Source of the DNA: Pseudomonadota bacterium
Lineage (GTDB): Bacteria > Pseudomonadota > Gammaproteobacteria > PS1 > Pseudothioglobaceae
DNA length: 41,657 bases
Direction: 5' to 3'
Assembly: GCA_022600805.1 (NCBI GenBank)
Contig: JAHZJR010000066.1
Coordinates: forward strand, 1-41,657
Below the pieces are notes generated by a model. The model had not been told where the DNA came from and searched no databases. It worked only from the letters and a program-made list of their open reading frames with translations. Positions 20,628 through 34,874 of the stretch are shown piece by piece; position 1 is the stretch's first letter; each line of letters begins with the position of its first letter. The translations under genes were made by a program, and so were the position numbers.

Positions 20628-22913
20628 TTATTCAAGACAATGGCGTTGATAATAACGCTGTTGAGATTGTCTATAGCGAGACAGATGAATCTTATCCTGA
20701 TCAGTCATTAGAATGTCAATTTGTCCAGTGCAACTGGTATTTAGCATTTGAATTTTGTGATTTTTATAACGCATTGCAACTAGTTTGGCAGGATGGTTAA
20801 ATCTATTTTTATAGCCACTAGAAACGATAACGTGTTGGGGTTTTACCGCTGTTAAAAATTGATCACTAGAAGAAGTTTTGCTGCCATGATGAGGACTGAT
20901 CAGTATGTCGGATTTTAATTGGCTACCCCAGATATCAATCAAGTGTTGCTCGGCTTTTCTTTCAATGTCGCCCGTTAAGATAATGGCGTGTTTTTGGGTG
21001 GATATTTTAAGTACACAAGAGGCATTGTTGCCGCTAAAGTTTTGTCTGATATTAAGCATTTGAAAGTCAACACCATCCCAATTCCAACTAGATTGAGTCT
21101 GACATAGTGCTGCTGACGTTGAAATTTTTTCAGGTACAGAGCTGAGTATTTTATGATGCTTAATATTTTTTAAAATACTATCTAGCCCACCGATGTGATC
21201 ATTATCGCCATGAGATATGATAATCAAATCAAGCAAATTGATATGTTGAGATCGTAAATAGGGAATGATGACTGCATCACCCATGTTGAATCCGGAAGGG
21301 TATTTCGCACCCGTATCAAACAATAAAGTATGATTTTTTGTACGTACAACTTGCGCCAACCCTTGACCTACATCTAGCACGGTTACTTTTACATTTCCGT
21401 GCTGAATTTGCTCAGCAGGATGTATCCAGATAATAATCACCAAAAATACAGCTATTTTTCTAAGTTTTAAAGCGCCAGGCAATAAAGCAAACAACACAAT
21501 CATTATTAATACCACTAAATCAAAACTCGAGTGTTGGGTGTAATGCCATAAATTGAAGTTTAGTTCTGTTAAATATTCAAGGAATGATGACAAGTAAATC
21601 AATGATTGGTTTGCAATTGCAAAGCTAGCTTCGCTTAAAAACTGCGCATCAACGATGAGAAATAGAGCGCCCAGTAAAGAAAAAGGCGTAGTGATAAAGC
21701 TGAAAATCGGAATGGCTACCAAATTGGCAACAGGGGAAAGTAGTGAGCCAGAATGAAAAAACCACGCAATTAAAGGCAGTGTGGCCAAACTAATTAATAA
21801 TTGTATATAAAGCAGGCGCACAAACCAATGTCTATTTTTATGTTGGCCTACGCCATAAATAATGACAGCAACTACATAAAAAGATAGCCAAAATCCTGCA
21901 CTAAAAACACTAAGCGGATTAAAGAAAAGCACTAATATAAGTGCGACTCCATAGAGTTGCCACGTATTGTGATGGCGCCTTAAAATTAAGGATAAAAACA
22001 CTACGCTAGCCATGATAAAAGCACGTTGTGTTGGGATTGAAAAACCAGCAATTAGTGCATATATTAAAGCACTTGCAAGACCAAAGTAGGCGCCAATAAC
22101 ATTGGCCGGTATTTTAAAGGTGCATCTAGTACAGTGTCGCCATATGAAGCTTGCTATTATAAAGATAAAGCCAGAAATTAAGCCAATATGCAAGCCAGAT
22201 ATAACACTCAAATGAGTGGTGTTGGTCGCTTTAAATAAATCCCAATGATCTCGACTAATTAAAGATCGATCTCCAATAACAAGCGCATTAATAACGCCCA
22301 AGAAAGTTAGATCGGCTAGTTGAGTAGCTAGTTTTTGGCGAATGTTTTGCCGAATGGAATCGACTGACATGTGAGAGCTTTTAGTAACGAGTTGGTTGGC
22401 TTTACTGCGTTTTACATAGCCAGTTGCATCAAATTGTTGATAAAACAGCCATTGTTCATAGTCAAACCCGCCTTGATTTTGATAGCTATTGTTATGTTTG
22501 ATTTTTACCAGCAGTTTCCAAGTGTCGTCATTGTTTAGAATTTCGGGTTTTTGTCCATACCAAGAAAGCTTAAGTTTTGCTTGAAAAGGTTCCGACACTT
22601 GAAAGTTAAAGCGTGTTTTTTGCTCAGATTGATCAGGAAGATTTTGAATTTTTCCAACAACACTAACTGGCTTATTGAAAAATTCTTCACTAATATTTGA
22701 ATGGAGAATATTGGTTGAAAATATTCCCATCCAAACAAATCCAGCGATAAAGAGTATTAAATTTTTTGAAAATGTCTTATAGGCTTTAAAGGTTGCAAAA
22801 ACAAGCCCTGCCAAGATGAAAAACAACGTTATTTCTAACGTTGACAACGCCACTGTATTTTTCAGTGAAAATACCAATATTCCAAGTAGAAAATTAAGGG
22901 CCAAAATTAGCAT
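20628..22913 (-). CDS. comEC: DNA internalization-related competence protein ComEC/Rec2
   Basis: 761 aa multi-TM; competence domain SVISGLHIGLISGF; C-terminal metallo-beta-lactamase-like domain with ISHGDNDHIGGLDSIL. Confidence 0.93.
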   Translation of the reverse strand: MLILALNFLLGILVFSLKNTVALSTLEITLFFILAGLVFATFKAYKTFSKNLILFIAGFVWMGIFSTNILHSNISEEFFNKPVSVVGKIQNLPDQSEQKTRFNFQVSEPFQAKLKLSWYGQKPEILNNDDTWKLLVKIKHNNSYQNQGGFDYEQWLFYQQFDATGYVKRSKANQLVTKSSHMSVDSIRQNIRQKLATQLADLTFLGVINALVIGDRSLISRDHWDLFKATNTTHLSVISGLHIGLISGFIFIIASFIWRHCTRCTFKIPANVIGAYFGLASALIYALIAGFSIPTQRAFIMASVVFLSLILRRHHNTWQLYGVALILVLFFNPLSVFSAGFWLSFYVVAVIIYGVGQHKNRHWFVRLLYIQLLISLATLPLIAWFFHSGSLLSPVANLVAIPIFSFITTPFSLLGALFLIVDAQFLSEASFAIANQSLIYLSSFLEYLTELNFNLWHYTQHSSFDLVVLIMIVLFALLPGALKLRKIAVFLVIIIWIHPAEQIQHGNVKVTVLDVGQGLAQVVRTKNHTLLFDTGAKYPSGFNMGDAVIIPYLRSQHINLLDLIIISHGDNDHIGGLDSILKNIKHHKILSSVPEKISTSAALCQTQSSWNWDGVDFQMLNIRQNFSGNNASCVLKISTQKHAIILTGDIERKAEQHLIDIWGSQLKSDILISPHHGSKTSSSDQFLTAVKPQHVIVSSGYKNRFNHPAKLVAMRYKNHKIQMLNTSCTGQIDILMTDQDKIHLSRYRQSQQRYYQRHCLE

Positions 22914-23257
22914 AATTATGAATTAAATTTTATTATTTTTTAAGTTTATAAAATTATAAGTTTATGATTGTCTAATATGTCGTGAAACCCTTGGTTTGAT
23001 GCGTGAAACACAATTAGTTTTCCTCCGATGCGTTTTGAAAACTATTAATGAGCGTTTTCTAATATTATGGTTTTATATTTTATTATATAACCTATTGATT
23101 TTTAATAAAAAAATTAAACTGATTAGTTTTTATTCAAAACCATAAAAAAGGGCAATCTAGCAACGTTTTTGATGGTTTTTCATGAGATATTAACAGAGTT
23201 ATCCACAGTTTTGTGAGTAACTTTGCTGGGGGTTGATTTAACGGTATTTTTCAGCGT
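22914..23257. other. Long AT-rich intergenic region containing a perfect DnaA box
   Basis: 344 bp without a supported ORF; TTATCCACA at 23199-23207 opposite TGTGAGTAA at 23212-23220. Confidence 0.55.
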
Positions 23258-24451
23258 TTATAAGAACTCTTTAATGAAGGTTTTAAGGATATTTTTAGCA
23301 ATCTTAATTTTGCTATTTTTAGCAATATTTTTTTGTTGTTTTTGGCTGATAAAAACCACCTGATTTTCGTCAGAATTGAAGCCAATTTCTGATGTTGAGA
23401 CATCGTTCAGAATAATCGCCTCACAACCCTTGTTTTTTAGTTTTAATTGGGCGTTTTTGAGTGTATTGTGCGTCTCAGCAGCGAAACCAATACATAAAGG
23501 TCTTTGATCAAGTTTACAGACATCGGCAAGAATATCTTTATTGGCTACTAATTCTAAAATCAGATTTTCTCCATTTTTCTTGATTTTTTGTTCGAATGGA
23601 TTTTTTACTGAATAATCACAAACAGCGGCGCACGCAATAAATAAATCAAATTGATGAGCTTGACTCAGAACGCTTCTATGCATTTGTTGGGCGCTCAGCG
23701 CCTGAATGTTGGTTGCTTTGTCGTTTAGTGGGGTGCTGATATTGCCATAAACGCACGTTACCTGAGCACCCATTTCAATGCAGGTGTTGACTAAAGCCAT
23801 ACCCATTTTGCCGCTTGAGTGATTAGAGATAAAGCGCACTGGATCGATAGCTTCAAGTGTCGCACCTAATGTAACCAAAACGCGTTTGCCGCTAAGTCGT
23901 GTTGTTTGAAATTGTGCAGCCACTTGATTGGCAATAGTGCTTGATTCTGGCAACCTTCCTAAGCCTATGTCGCCACAGGCCTGAACACCCGAATTTGGGG
24001 TAATAATGTTGGTGCCATGAGCCTTTAACAAAGCTAGGTTATTTTGCAAAGCGCTAGCTTTGTACATTTGTTGATTCATAGCGGGCGCAATCATTAAAAT
24101 TGCGTCGCTGGCTAACAGTGTGCTAGTGAGCAAATCGTTGGCTTTTCCAGACGCTATGTTCGAGATGATATTGGCACTTGCTGGGGCGATCAGAATACAG
24201 TCAGCCCATTTGGCAAGTTCTATATGTCCCATGGATAATTCGGCTTCTTTATCCCATAGATTATGATGAACCTGATTCTTAGAGATGGATTGAAGCGAGA
24301 GCTCGGTAATAAATTTAGCACCTCCCGCAGTAAGCACAACTCGAACATCAGCCCCCAAATCTTGCAAGCGTCTAATAATATCTGGTGCTTTATAAGCAGA
24401 TATTGACCCGCTAACACCTAATAAAATTCGCTTGTTAGTTAAACTTTTCAT
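23258..24451 (-). CDS. coaBC: Bifunctional phosphopantothenoylcysteine decarboxylase / phosphopantothenate-cysteine ligase
   Basis: LLGVSGSISAYKAPDIIRRL, MIAPAMNQQM, SNHSSGKMGMAL motifs. Confidence 0.96.
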   Translation of the reverse strand: MKSLTNKRILLGVSGSISAYKAPDIIRRLQDLGADVRVVLTAGGAKFITELSLQSISKNQVHHNLWDKEAELSMGHIELAKWADCILIAPASANIISNIASGKANDLLTSTLLASDAILMIAPAMNQQMYKASALQNNLALLKAHGTNIITPNSGVQACGDIGLGRLPESSTIANQVAAQFQTTRLSGKRVLVTLGATLEAIDPVRFISNHSSGKMGMALVNTCIEMGAQVTCVYGNISTPLNDKATNIQALSAQQMHRSVLSQAHQFDLFIACAAVCDYSVKNPFEQKIKKNGENLILELVANKDILADVCKLDQRPLCIGFAAETHNTLKNAQLKLKNKGCEAIILNDVSTSEIGFNSDENQVVFISQKQQKNIAKNSKIKIAKNILKTFIKEFL

Positions 24452-25497
24452 GGTTTTATTGAAGCAGTTATGCGCATATCTTGAGCTAGCATACGCACAT
24501 CATGAATGTTTAAATTAATTTTATCAGCCATATTGTGAATAGGTAATTTTGCCATTGAATGGGCTTGACTACCCATGAGTATCGGTGCACTATAAATAAC
24601 AAATTCATCTACTAAGTTGTTGTCAATCATGGCGCCAATTAAACCGGGGCCTGCTTCCAATAGGACGGTATTAACTCCTTGATTGCCAAGTTGTAGAAGT
24701 ACATCTTCAAGATCTATTTTTTTATTTGTAGCTAGCTTTGTGTTAGCTGTGTTAAATATTTGAGTTGGCGCATCAGTAGAAAAGATATTCAGTTTTTTAT
24801 CAGTAATGCGATCTCTAGAGTCAATTATCACTCGAATAGGGGGGTAGTTCAACTCTTGAAGACGAACGGTCATAGCAGGGTTGTCAGCTAGAATTGTTCC
24901 AGAGCCTGTCAAAATAGCTTGGTTTCTTGATCTAAGCTTTTGCACGTCAACTCGAGCATTTTCACCTGTAATCCATTTGCTCTGTCCAGAGCTCATTGAT
25001 GTTTTGCCATCTAGACTCATGGCAATTTTACAAGTAACGAAAGGCCTTCCTGTCTTCATGCGTTTAATAAAGCCACGATTAAGTTGTTGTGCTTGATCTT
25101 CTAGTAGCCCAACACTCACTTCAATGCCTGCATTCTCAAGCATGGATACACCTTTGCCACTCACGAGTGGATTAGGATCAAGCATCGCAATAATTACTTT
25201 TTTAGCGCCTGAGTTAATAATAGCTTGTGCACACGGCGGTGTTTTTCCTTGGTGCGAACAAGGCTCTAAAGTAACGTATAGAGTTGCGTCTATGGCCTGG
25301 TAGTTAAGTTGCTTAAGTGCATTAATTTCCGCATGCGCTTGGCCAAACGTCTGATGATAGCCTTGGGCAATAATATCGCCTGATTTTTCAATCACACAGC
25401 CTACCATTGGATTGGCGCCAACACCATACATTCCTTGGCGTGCTAGTTTTAGCGCCAAGCTCATATTCTGTGTGTCATTTATTGAAAAAGTTGCCAC
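24448..25497 (-). CDS. ribD: Bifunctional diaminohydroxyphosphoribosylaminopyrimidine deaminase / 5-amino-6-(5-phosphoribosylamino)uracil reductase
   Basis: HAEINAL...[22 protein letters not shown] deaminase zinc motif and reductase domain; ATGA overlap with coaBC. Confidence 0.96.
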   Translation of the reverse strand: MATFSINDTQNMSLALKLARQGMYGVGANPMVGCVIEKSGDIIAQGYHQTFGQAHAEINALKQLNYQAIDATLYVTLEPCSHQGKTPPCAQAIINSGAKKVIIAMLDPNPLVSGKGVSMLENAGIEVSVGLLEDQAQQLNRGFIKRMKTGRPFVTCKIAMSLDGKTSMSSGQSKWITGENARVDVQKLRSRNQAILTGSGTILADNPAMTVRLQELNYPPIRVIIDSRDRITDKKLNIFSTDAPTQIFNTANTKLATNKKIDLEDVLLQLGNQGVNTVLLEAGPGLIGAMIDNNLVDEFVIYSAPILMGSQAHSMAKLPIHNMADKINLNIHDVRMLAQDMRITASIKP

Positions 25498-25508
25498 AAT
25501 AATTCGGA

Positions 25509-25514
25509 TATAAT
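25509..25514 (+). promoter_or_regulatory. Candidate -10 element for recA
   Basis: TATAAT in the 57-bp ribD/recA divergent spacer; no clear -35 at ideal distance. Confidence 0.4.
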
Positions 25515-25554
25515 TGTTAAATTAATTAATCACATTTTACCTAGGAGAAAGGAC

Positions 25555-26562
25555 ATGGATGAACAGAAAAAACAAGCACTAAAGGCGGCTTTATCACAAA
25601 TTGATAAGCAGTTTGGCAAGGGTTCAGTTATGTTTTTGGGTGATGAGAATTCTCAGGTGGATATCGAAGCGGTTTCAACAGGCAGTTTGAGTTTGGATGT
25701 GGCACTTGGCATTGGCGGCCTGCCTAGGGGTCGTGTGATAGAAATCTATGGCCCAGAGTCCTCTGGAAAAACAACATTAACCCTACATGTGATTGCCGAG
25801 ATGCAGAAACTTGGCGGCACTGCAGCTTTTATCGATGCTGAGCATGCGCTTGATCCGCAATATGCCAAACGTTTGGGGGTTAATACCGATGATTTGTTAA
25901 TTTCTCAACCGGATACAGGCGAACAAGCGCTAGAAATTACCGATATGTTGGTTAGATCAGGTAGTGTTGATATTGTTGTGGTTGATTCTGTTGCTGCATT
26001 GACACCAAAGGCAGAAATCGAAGGGGAGATGGGTGCATCGCACATGGGTTTGCAGGCTCGACTTATGTCACAAGCATTAAGAAAATTAACCTCAAATATT
26101 AAGAAAACCAATACCATGGTAATTTTCATTAACCAGTTGCGTATGAAAATTGGCGTTATGTTCGGTAATCCTGAAACAACTACAGGTGGTAATGCATTAA
26201 AGTTTTATGCATCAGTGCGTCTTGATATTCGTCGCACGGGCGCGATTAAAAAAGGCGATGAGATTCTAGGTAATGAAACACGCGTAAAAGTATTAAAAAA
26301 TAAAGTGGCGCCACCATTTAAGCAGGCAGAATTTCAAATTCTTTATAATCAAGGTATTTCACTCGAAAGTGAAATTATTGATCTAGGTGTTAAGCTCGGC
26401 TTTGTGGAAAAAGCCGGCGCTTGGTATAGTGTTGAAGGTGAAAGAATTGGACAAGGAAAAGATAATGCCCGTGATTATTTGAAAGAGCATCAAGAATTAC
26501 GCCAAGGTATTGAGAACAAAATTCGCGAAAAATTGATGAATAATAGTGACGAGCAAGTCTAG
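25555..26562 (+). CDS. recA: Recombinase RecA
   Basis: [20 protein letters not shown] Walker [36 protein letters not shown]. Confidence 0.99.
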   Translation: MDEQKKQALKAALSQIDKQFGKGSVMFLGDENSQVDIEAVSTGSLSLDVALGIGGLPRGRVIEIYGPESSGKTTLTLHVIAEMQKLGGTAAFIDAEHALDPQYAKRLGVNTDDLLISQPDTGEQALEITDMLVRSGSVDIVVVDSVAALTPKAEIEGEMGASHMGLQARLMSQALRKLTSNIKKTNTMVIFINQLRMKIGVMFGNPETTTGGNALKFYASVRLDIRRTGAIKKGDEILGNETRVKVLKNKVAPPFKQAEFQILYNQGISLESEIIDLGVKLGFVEKAGAWYSVEGERIGQGKDNARDYLKEHQELRQGIENKIREKLMNNSDEQV

Positions 26563-26977
26563 AGAAAAATGCTACGCTAGTGCGATGCGCATGTTGGTTA
26601 GGCGTGAGCACTCAACGCTTGAATTGACTACTAAGTTATCCGCAAAAGAATTTGATCAAGACGATATTGATGCGATTATTGCTTCATTAATTCAACAGAA
26701 TTATCAGAGTGATGAGCGTTTTGCAGCTGAGTTTATTCAAATGCGTTTTAATCAAGGCAAGGGTCCTATTAAAATCAGTTTGGATTTAAAACAACGAGGC
26801 ATTGATCAATTTGATTTATCTGAGTATGACTTCTATGCGTTAGCCTGCAAGATTCGTGAGCAAAAATTTGGCCAATCTGTGCCCAGTGATTTTAAAGAAA
26901 AAGCCAAACAACAACGATTTTTACAGTCAAGAGGATTTAGTTTTGAGCACATCAGTCAATCATTTAAAACCGCATAA
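26546..26977 (+). CDS. recX: Regulatory protein RecX (GTG start)
   Basis: [26 protein letters not shown] RecX signature; overlaps recA 3' end. Confidence 0.9.
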   Translation: MTSKSREKCYASAMRMLVRREHSTLELTTKLSAKEFDQDDIDAIIASLIQQNYQSDERFAAEFIQMRFNQGKGPIKISLDLKQRGIDQFDLSEYDFYALACKIREQKFGQSVPSDFKEKAKQQRFLQSRGFSFEHISQSFKTA

Positions 26978-26987
26978 ACTATTATCC

Positions 26988-27333
26988 ATGCGCTCGCCAT
27001 TGTATATTAAGTATCCTAATGGCGAAGTGCGAGTGATCGAAAATCTATTTGAACATCCAAGTGGTGTGCTATATTTCGAGTTATTTTGGGAAAAAGATCC
27101 TCAATACAGTATTCATATAATCGAAGGAGAAATTACGGGAGAGGGTCCGTGGAAAGTGGGCGACTGTTCTTTTCATATTCTGGGTTGTAATCACACACAC
27201 CCGCAAATGTGCGAAATGCATTCTTTTTGGAAGCAAGAGTTATTGCAAAATCCTGGACAATTTAGAGGTAATGAGATTGTTAAAATTGCCTTAGAAAAAG
27301 GCGCGATTGTACCCAAAGATCATCCAATGAACG

Positions 27334-27347
<14 letters not shown>
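26988..27347 (+). CDS. Conserved hypothetical small protein, Cys/His-rich, no assigned function
   Basis: MRSPLYIKYPNGEVRVIENLF...DCSFHILGCNHTHPQMCEMHSFWK; in-frame ATG 26988 after recX preferred over track start 26856, which overlaps recX. Confidence 0.7.
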
Positions 27348-30601
<3,254 letters not shown>

Positions 30602-30625
<24 letters not shown>

Positions 30626-32452
30626 TTGTTTATTAAAATAAACATCGAGTACTTGGCGTGCCAAAGGTGCGGCTTTTGAGCTACCACTGCCTGCGTTTTC
30701 AACCACAACAGCAATCGCTATTTCTGGATTTTCAATGGGTGCAAAACCTGTGAATAAAGCGTGATCTCTAAGCTTTTCAGCGAGCTTTTCAGCGATATAA
30801 ACCTCTTCTGCATCTAGACCAAACACTTGAGCTGTCCCTGTTTTTCCTGCTAGCGTATAAGTGAGTTTTTTGTTTAATCTTCTAGCGGTACCCTTAGGTG
30901 AGTAAACCACTTGTCTCATGCCGTCAATTACAGTTTCCCAGTTTTTGATATCTCGAATGGGTATTTGCTTACCCACTTCTTTTTTAATAGCAATCATAGA
31001 TTGCCCGGATGCTTGTGTATTTTTTAACAAGGTTGGTTTTAGTAATTGGCCTTTATTAGCTAAAGCTGCAGTGGCTGTTGCAAGTTGCAGAGGGCTGGAC
31101 GTCATAAAGCCTTGACCAATTCCTGTAATGAGTGTCTCTCCTTTATACCAAGGCTCATTGCGGTTGATTTTTTTCCAAGATTTAGAAGGTAGAATCCCGC
31201 CGCGTTCTCCAGGAATATCAATGCCTGTTTTTTGACCGAATTCGAAAAGATTCAAGCCGTCGCTCAAATTGTCAATGCCCATTTTGTAAGCTAAATCATA
31301 GAAAAACACATCATTAGATTGAGCAATAGCGTCGGTCACATTCACCTGTCCGTGACCGTTTCTATCCCAGTTATGAAACTTGCGTTTAATGCCTGGTAGC
31401 TGGTAATAACCTCGATCAAATACACTTGATTGATTGTTGATTGTGCCTTGCTCTAAACCTGCAAGTGCTACCATAGGCTTAATGGTGGAGGCAGGTGGAT
31501 ATAAGCCTTGAATGGTTCGATTTAGTTGAGGAATGTCTTTTGAAGTTTGTAGAGAATTATAATTTTTATGAGAAATACCATTAACAAACCAATTTGGATT
31601 ATAGACTGGGGTGCTGACCAAAGTAAGCACTTCGCCATTTCTGGTATCAATGGCAACAATCGCACCGCGCTTACCGTTAAGCAGCGCTTCAGCTTTTTTT
31701 TGCATGTCTAAATCAAGGCTTAGATATAGATCTTGTCCGGCAATAGCAGGCGTTATAATTTGTGTATCAATGATGCGTCCGCTAACATTACGCTCTATTT
31801 GTTTTAACCCTGTTTGTCCATGCAGTAAAGATTCGTATTGCTTTTCAATACCAACTTTACCCACAAATAAAGTCCCAGCGTAATTTTTCTTATCATACAA
31901 AGCCTTGTCTTTTTTATTCATTCTAGAGACATATCCAAGCGCATGGACACTAGAAGCGTTATGAGGATAAACACGATGAAAATAAGGCTCAATATCAACA
32001 CCAGGAAATTGATTACTGACCAGAAATTTTGCCATCTGTTGCTCGCTTAAATTTAGCTTAATAGGAATATTATGAAATTTTTGAAAACGCTTTCTGTTTT
32101 TGTAATACAGCTGAATATCTGTTTGATCAATAAAGCCTGCTTGTTCTAAATCACTTAAAGTCTGACTAATATCGCCTACTTTTTCAGGGGTTAGTGTCAT
32201 CTGATAAGTGAGTTTGTTAGTGGCTAGTATTTGGCCGTTTCGATCAAAAATCTTGCCTCGGCTTGGTGTAATGGGCAGGGTGCGCATTTGGTTGCCTAAC
32301 GATTCTTCTTGATAGTATTCATGATGAACAACTTGAAGGTTGTAGATGCGAACTAATAATAACAAGGTGAGTAAAAAAATAAAAACCAAGGCTATTTTTA
32401 GTCGAGATGACAATAGTGTATTTTCTAGCTGAGTGTTACCAATACTGTCCAC
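30602..32452 (-). CDS. mrdA: Penicillin-binding protein 2 (peptidoglycan transpeptidase)
   Basis: PPASTIKPMVALAGLE (STIK), SND, KTGTAQ motifs; PBP dimerisation domain. Confidence 0.96.
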
Positions 32453-32454
32453 AA

Positions 32455-32925
32455 TTACTGGTGACTACATTTGAGTAGAAAAAATCGAATCAGCGGCCAA
32501 ATAAGAGCGCTAGTAATTGGCGCTAAAAGTAGGTAATAATTGTCACTCCAGCCGTGAATAAGTGTGTGCGTGAACAAGAAAATACCCAGGTAAATGCTAC
32601 TAGCCAAAAATACATAAACTTGCTGAGTGCTAAGATTTGATACGTAAAAAGATTGCTTAACATTGATAATAAAAAGACTGGCAATAATTAGTGCTAATGC
32701 ATTTTGTCCAAGAATATCTCCTTGCAAAATATCGAGTAAAACCCCTAATATTAGTGCGATAAATAAACTACCCTTGGCTGGAAAGTTGACTAACCAATAG
32801 GCGTAAAGTAGTAGCATCCAAAAAGGTGAGCCATCTAGAATTTCTGCAGTAAAAGGTAGTGCGCTGAGAATGAATGCAAATAGTGTTATTTTGGATAAAA
32901 ATAAATAAGGGCGTTGTGTATTCAT
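32455..32925 (-). CDS. mreD: Rod shape-determining protein MreD
   Basis: 156 aa multi-TM between mreC and mrdA; GVLLDILQGDILGQNAL motif. Confidence 0.9.
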   Translation of the reverse strand: MNTQRPYLFLSKITLFAFILSALPFTAEILDGSPFWMLLLYAYWLVNFPAKGSLFIALILGVLLDILQGDILGQNALALIIASLFIINVKQSFYVSNLSTQQVYVFLASSIYLGIFLFTHTLIHGWSDNYYLLLAPITSALIWPLIRFFLLKCSHQ

Positions 32926-33719
32926 AAATCATCCAAAATAATGACAAACTCTAAATCATGAATTTGTTGCATAGGTTCAAGTGTAATATGCATAAAAGAT
33001 TCATTTTTACGTTGCTCTGCTTGAACTACCCGACCTACAGGATAGCCATTTGGAAATTTAGAGCCTAGTGAATTAGTGACAAAAATATCGCCAATTTTGA
33101 TATCGGATTCTGGTTCAATAAATTGCACCAATAGTTGGTGTTTGTTTTCTGCTAATCCTTGACTGATACCTTGAATGCCGTTACGAACACTTTTAATCGG
33201 TATGTATTGAGTTGGATCGCTGGCAATTAAAATGCTGGCAGTAGTTGGCGTGGTTTGTGTAATTTGCCCAAGTACACCATTAGCACCTAGAGCCACTTGC
33301 CCAATTTTAAGATTGTTATTGCTTCCTTTATTGATAATGATTTGTTTTTTGAGTCGAGAGCGACTAATACTTTCAGTGCGGGCAATAGTAAAATTAGCTT
33401 GTTGTAGGGTATAGCTAGACTCTAGTAAGGCGTTAAGTTTTTTATTTTCTAGGGCGAGTGCGTCGGTGTGTTGGAGTTTAACTTTAAGTTTTAATAGTTC
33501 GTTAGTTAGGCTTCGATTGTTATTGAGTAATTGCTCTTTTGAGCTACCTTGTTCGTTAATCCAGGTGTAGAGCTTTTTAGGTAGACTAACTACCATATAA
33601 ATAGGTGAAATAAGCGTGGCAACGCTTTGTCTTAGAATATTTAGATAAGCAAACTTATAATCAAAAATAATCAAAAAAATGGCGATTACAATTGGGGTAA
33701 AAATTTTAAAAAATCGCAT
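32922..33719 (-). CDS. mreC: Rod shape-determining protein MreC
   Basis: N-terminal TM, coiled coil, GVLGQITQTTPTTASILIASDPT and GIQGI; next to mreB. Confidence 0.95.
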   Translation of the reverse strand: MRFFKIFTPIVIAIFLIIFDYKFAYLNILRQSVATLISPIYMVVSLPKKLYTWINEQGSSKEQLLNNNRSLTNELLKLKVKLQHTDALALENKKLNALLESSYTLQQANFTIARTESISRSRLKKQIIINKGSNNNLKIGQVALGANGVLGQITQTTPTTASILIASDPTQYIPIKSVRNGIQGISQGLAENKHQLLVQFIEPESDIKIGDIFVTNSLGSKFPNGYPVGRVVQAEQRKNESFMHITLEPMQQIHDLEFVIILDDL

Positions 33720-33752
33720 TTTCCCCTAGTCTAAATTAAGTGTTGTCTGTTT

Positions 33753-34784
33753 TTACTCAGCGGCTAAAAAGCCCATATTATGCTTGCTGATCATATCTAG
33801 TGCAACACCACCACCGCGTGCAACACAGGTTAATGGATCATCTGCAATACGAACAGGTAAGTTGGTTTCCTGATTGATTAGCTTATCAAGTCCATCTAGT
33901 AGTGCACCACCGCCTGTTAGTACTAAACCGTTTTCAGCAATATCTGAACTTAATTCTGGCGGCGTTTTTTCCAGCGCTGTTCGAACAGAGCTAACAATCG
34001 TTTTTAGTGGCTCTTGCAACGCTTCAAGTATTTCCGTGTTGGTAATTTCAAAGCTAACAGGAATACCTTTAGCAACATCTCTACCTCTAAATTCAATCTT
34101 TTTAACTGCATTGGTTTTAAAAGCAGAGCCTACTTCTTCCTTAATTTGCTCAGCAGTTGCTGGGCCGATAATAATGCCGTGCTCTCGACGTACAAATTTA
34201 ACAATAGTGTCATCAAAAACGTCGCCACCCACGCGCAAAGAATCAGAATAAACAATGCCATTCAGTGACATGATCGCGATTTCAGTCGTACCACCGCCAA
34301 TATCGATCACCATGGCACCTGACGCCTCTTCAATGGCCATGCCAGCACCAAGCGCTGCAGCCATTGGCTCTTCAATTAGATAGACATCGCGTGCGCCTGC
34401 ACCTACAGCGCTTTCTTTAATGGCACGACGCTCAACTTGGGTTGCGCCACAAGGGACGCAAATTAGTACCTTAGGACTGGGCGAAAAAAACCCAGAGCGC
34501 AATACTTTGCGAATGAAGTGTTGTAGCATTTTTTCAGTCACTTTAAAATCAGCAATCACACCATCTTTCATTGGGCGTATAGCCTCAATAGATCCTGGCG
34601 TTCTGCCGAGCATGTTTTTAGCATCCTGGCCAACCGCAATCACAGTCGCTTCCATTGAGCCTCTGTCTTGGCGAATAGCCACAACTGAAGGCTCGTTTAA
34701 AACAATCTGGCCATCCATATAAATAAGGGTGTTAGCAGTACCTAGATCAATTGAAAGACTTTGTGCTTTGAAAAAATCAAACAT
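33753..34784 (-). CDS. mreB: Rod shape-determining protein MreB
   Basis: [34 protein letters not shown] actin-fold motifs. Confidence 0.98.
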   Translation of the reverse strand: MFDFFKAQSLSIDLGTANTLIYMDGQIVLNEPSVVAIRQDRGSMEATVIAVGQDAKNMLGRTPGSIEAIRPMKDGVIADFKVTEKMLQHFIRKVLRSGFFSPSPKVLICVPCGATQVERRAIKESAVGAGARDVYLIEEPMAAALGAGMAIEEASGAMVIDIGGGTTEIAIMSLNGIVYSDSLRVGGDVFDDTIVKFVRREHGIIIGPATAEQIKEEVGSAFKTNAVKKIEFRGRDVAKGIPVSFEITNTEILEALQEPLKTIVSSVRTALEKTPPELSSDIAENGLVLTGGGALLDGLDKLINQETNLPVRIADDPLTCVARGGGVALDMISKHNMGFLAAE

Positions 34785-34874
34785 AAAAATTCCTGATTAA
34801 TTATTAGTGAAATAAAAAGATATAATACTATAAATAATTGGTAAAAATACAACAATCCTAAAGGCGGTAGAAAT

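Noticed and set aside
33874-34722. Several + strand ORFs opposite mreB
   Set aside because: Shadow ORFs antisense to a highly conserved gene; no family features or RBS.
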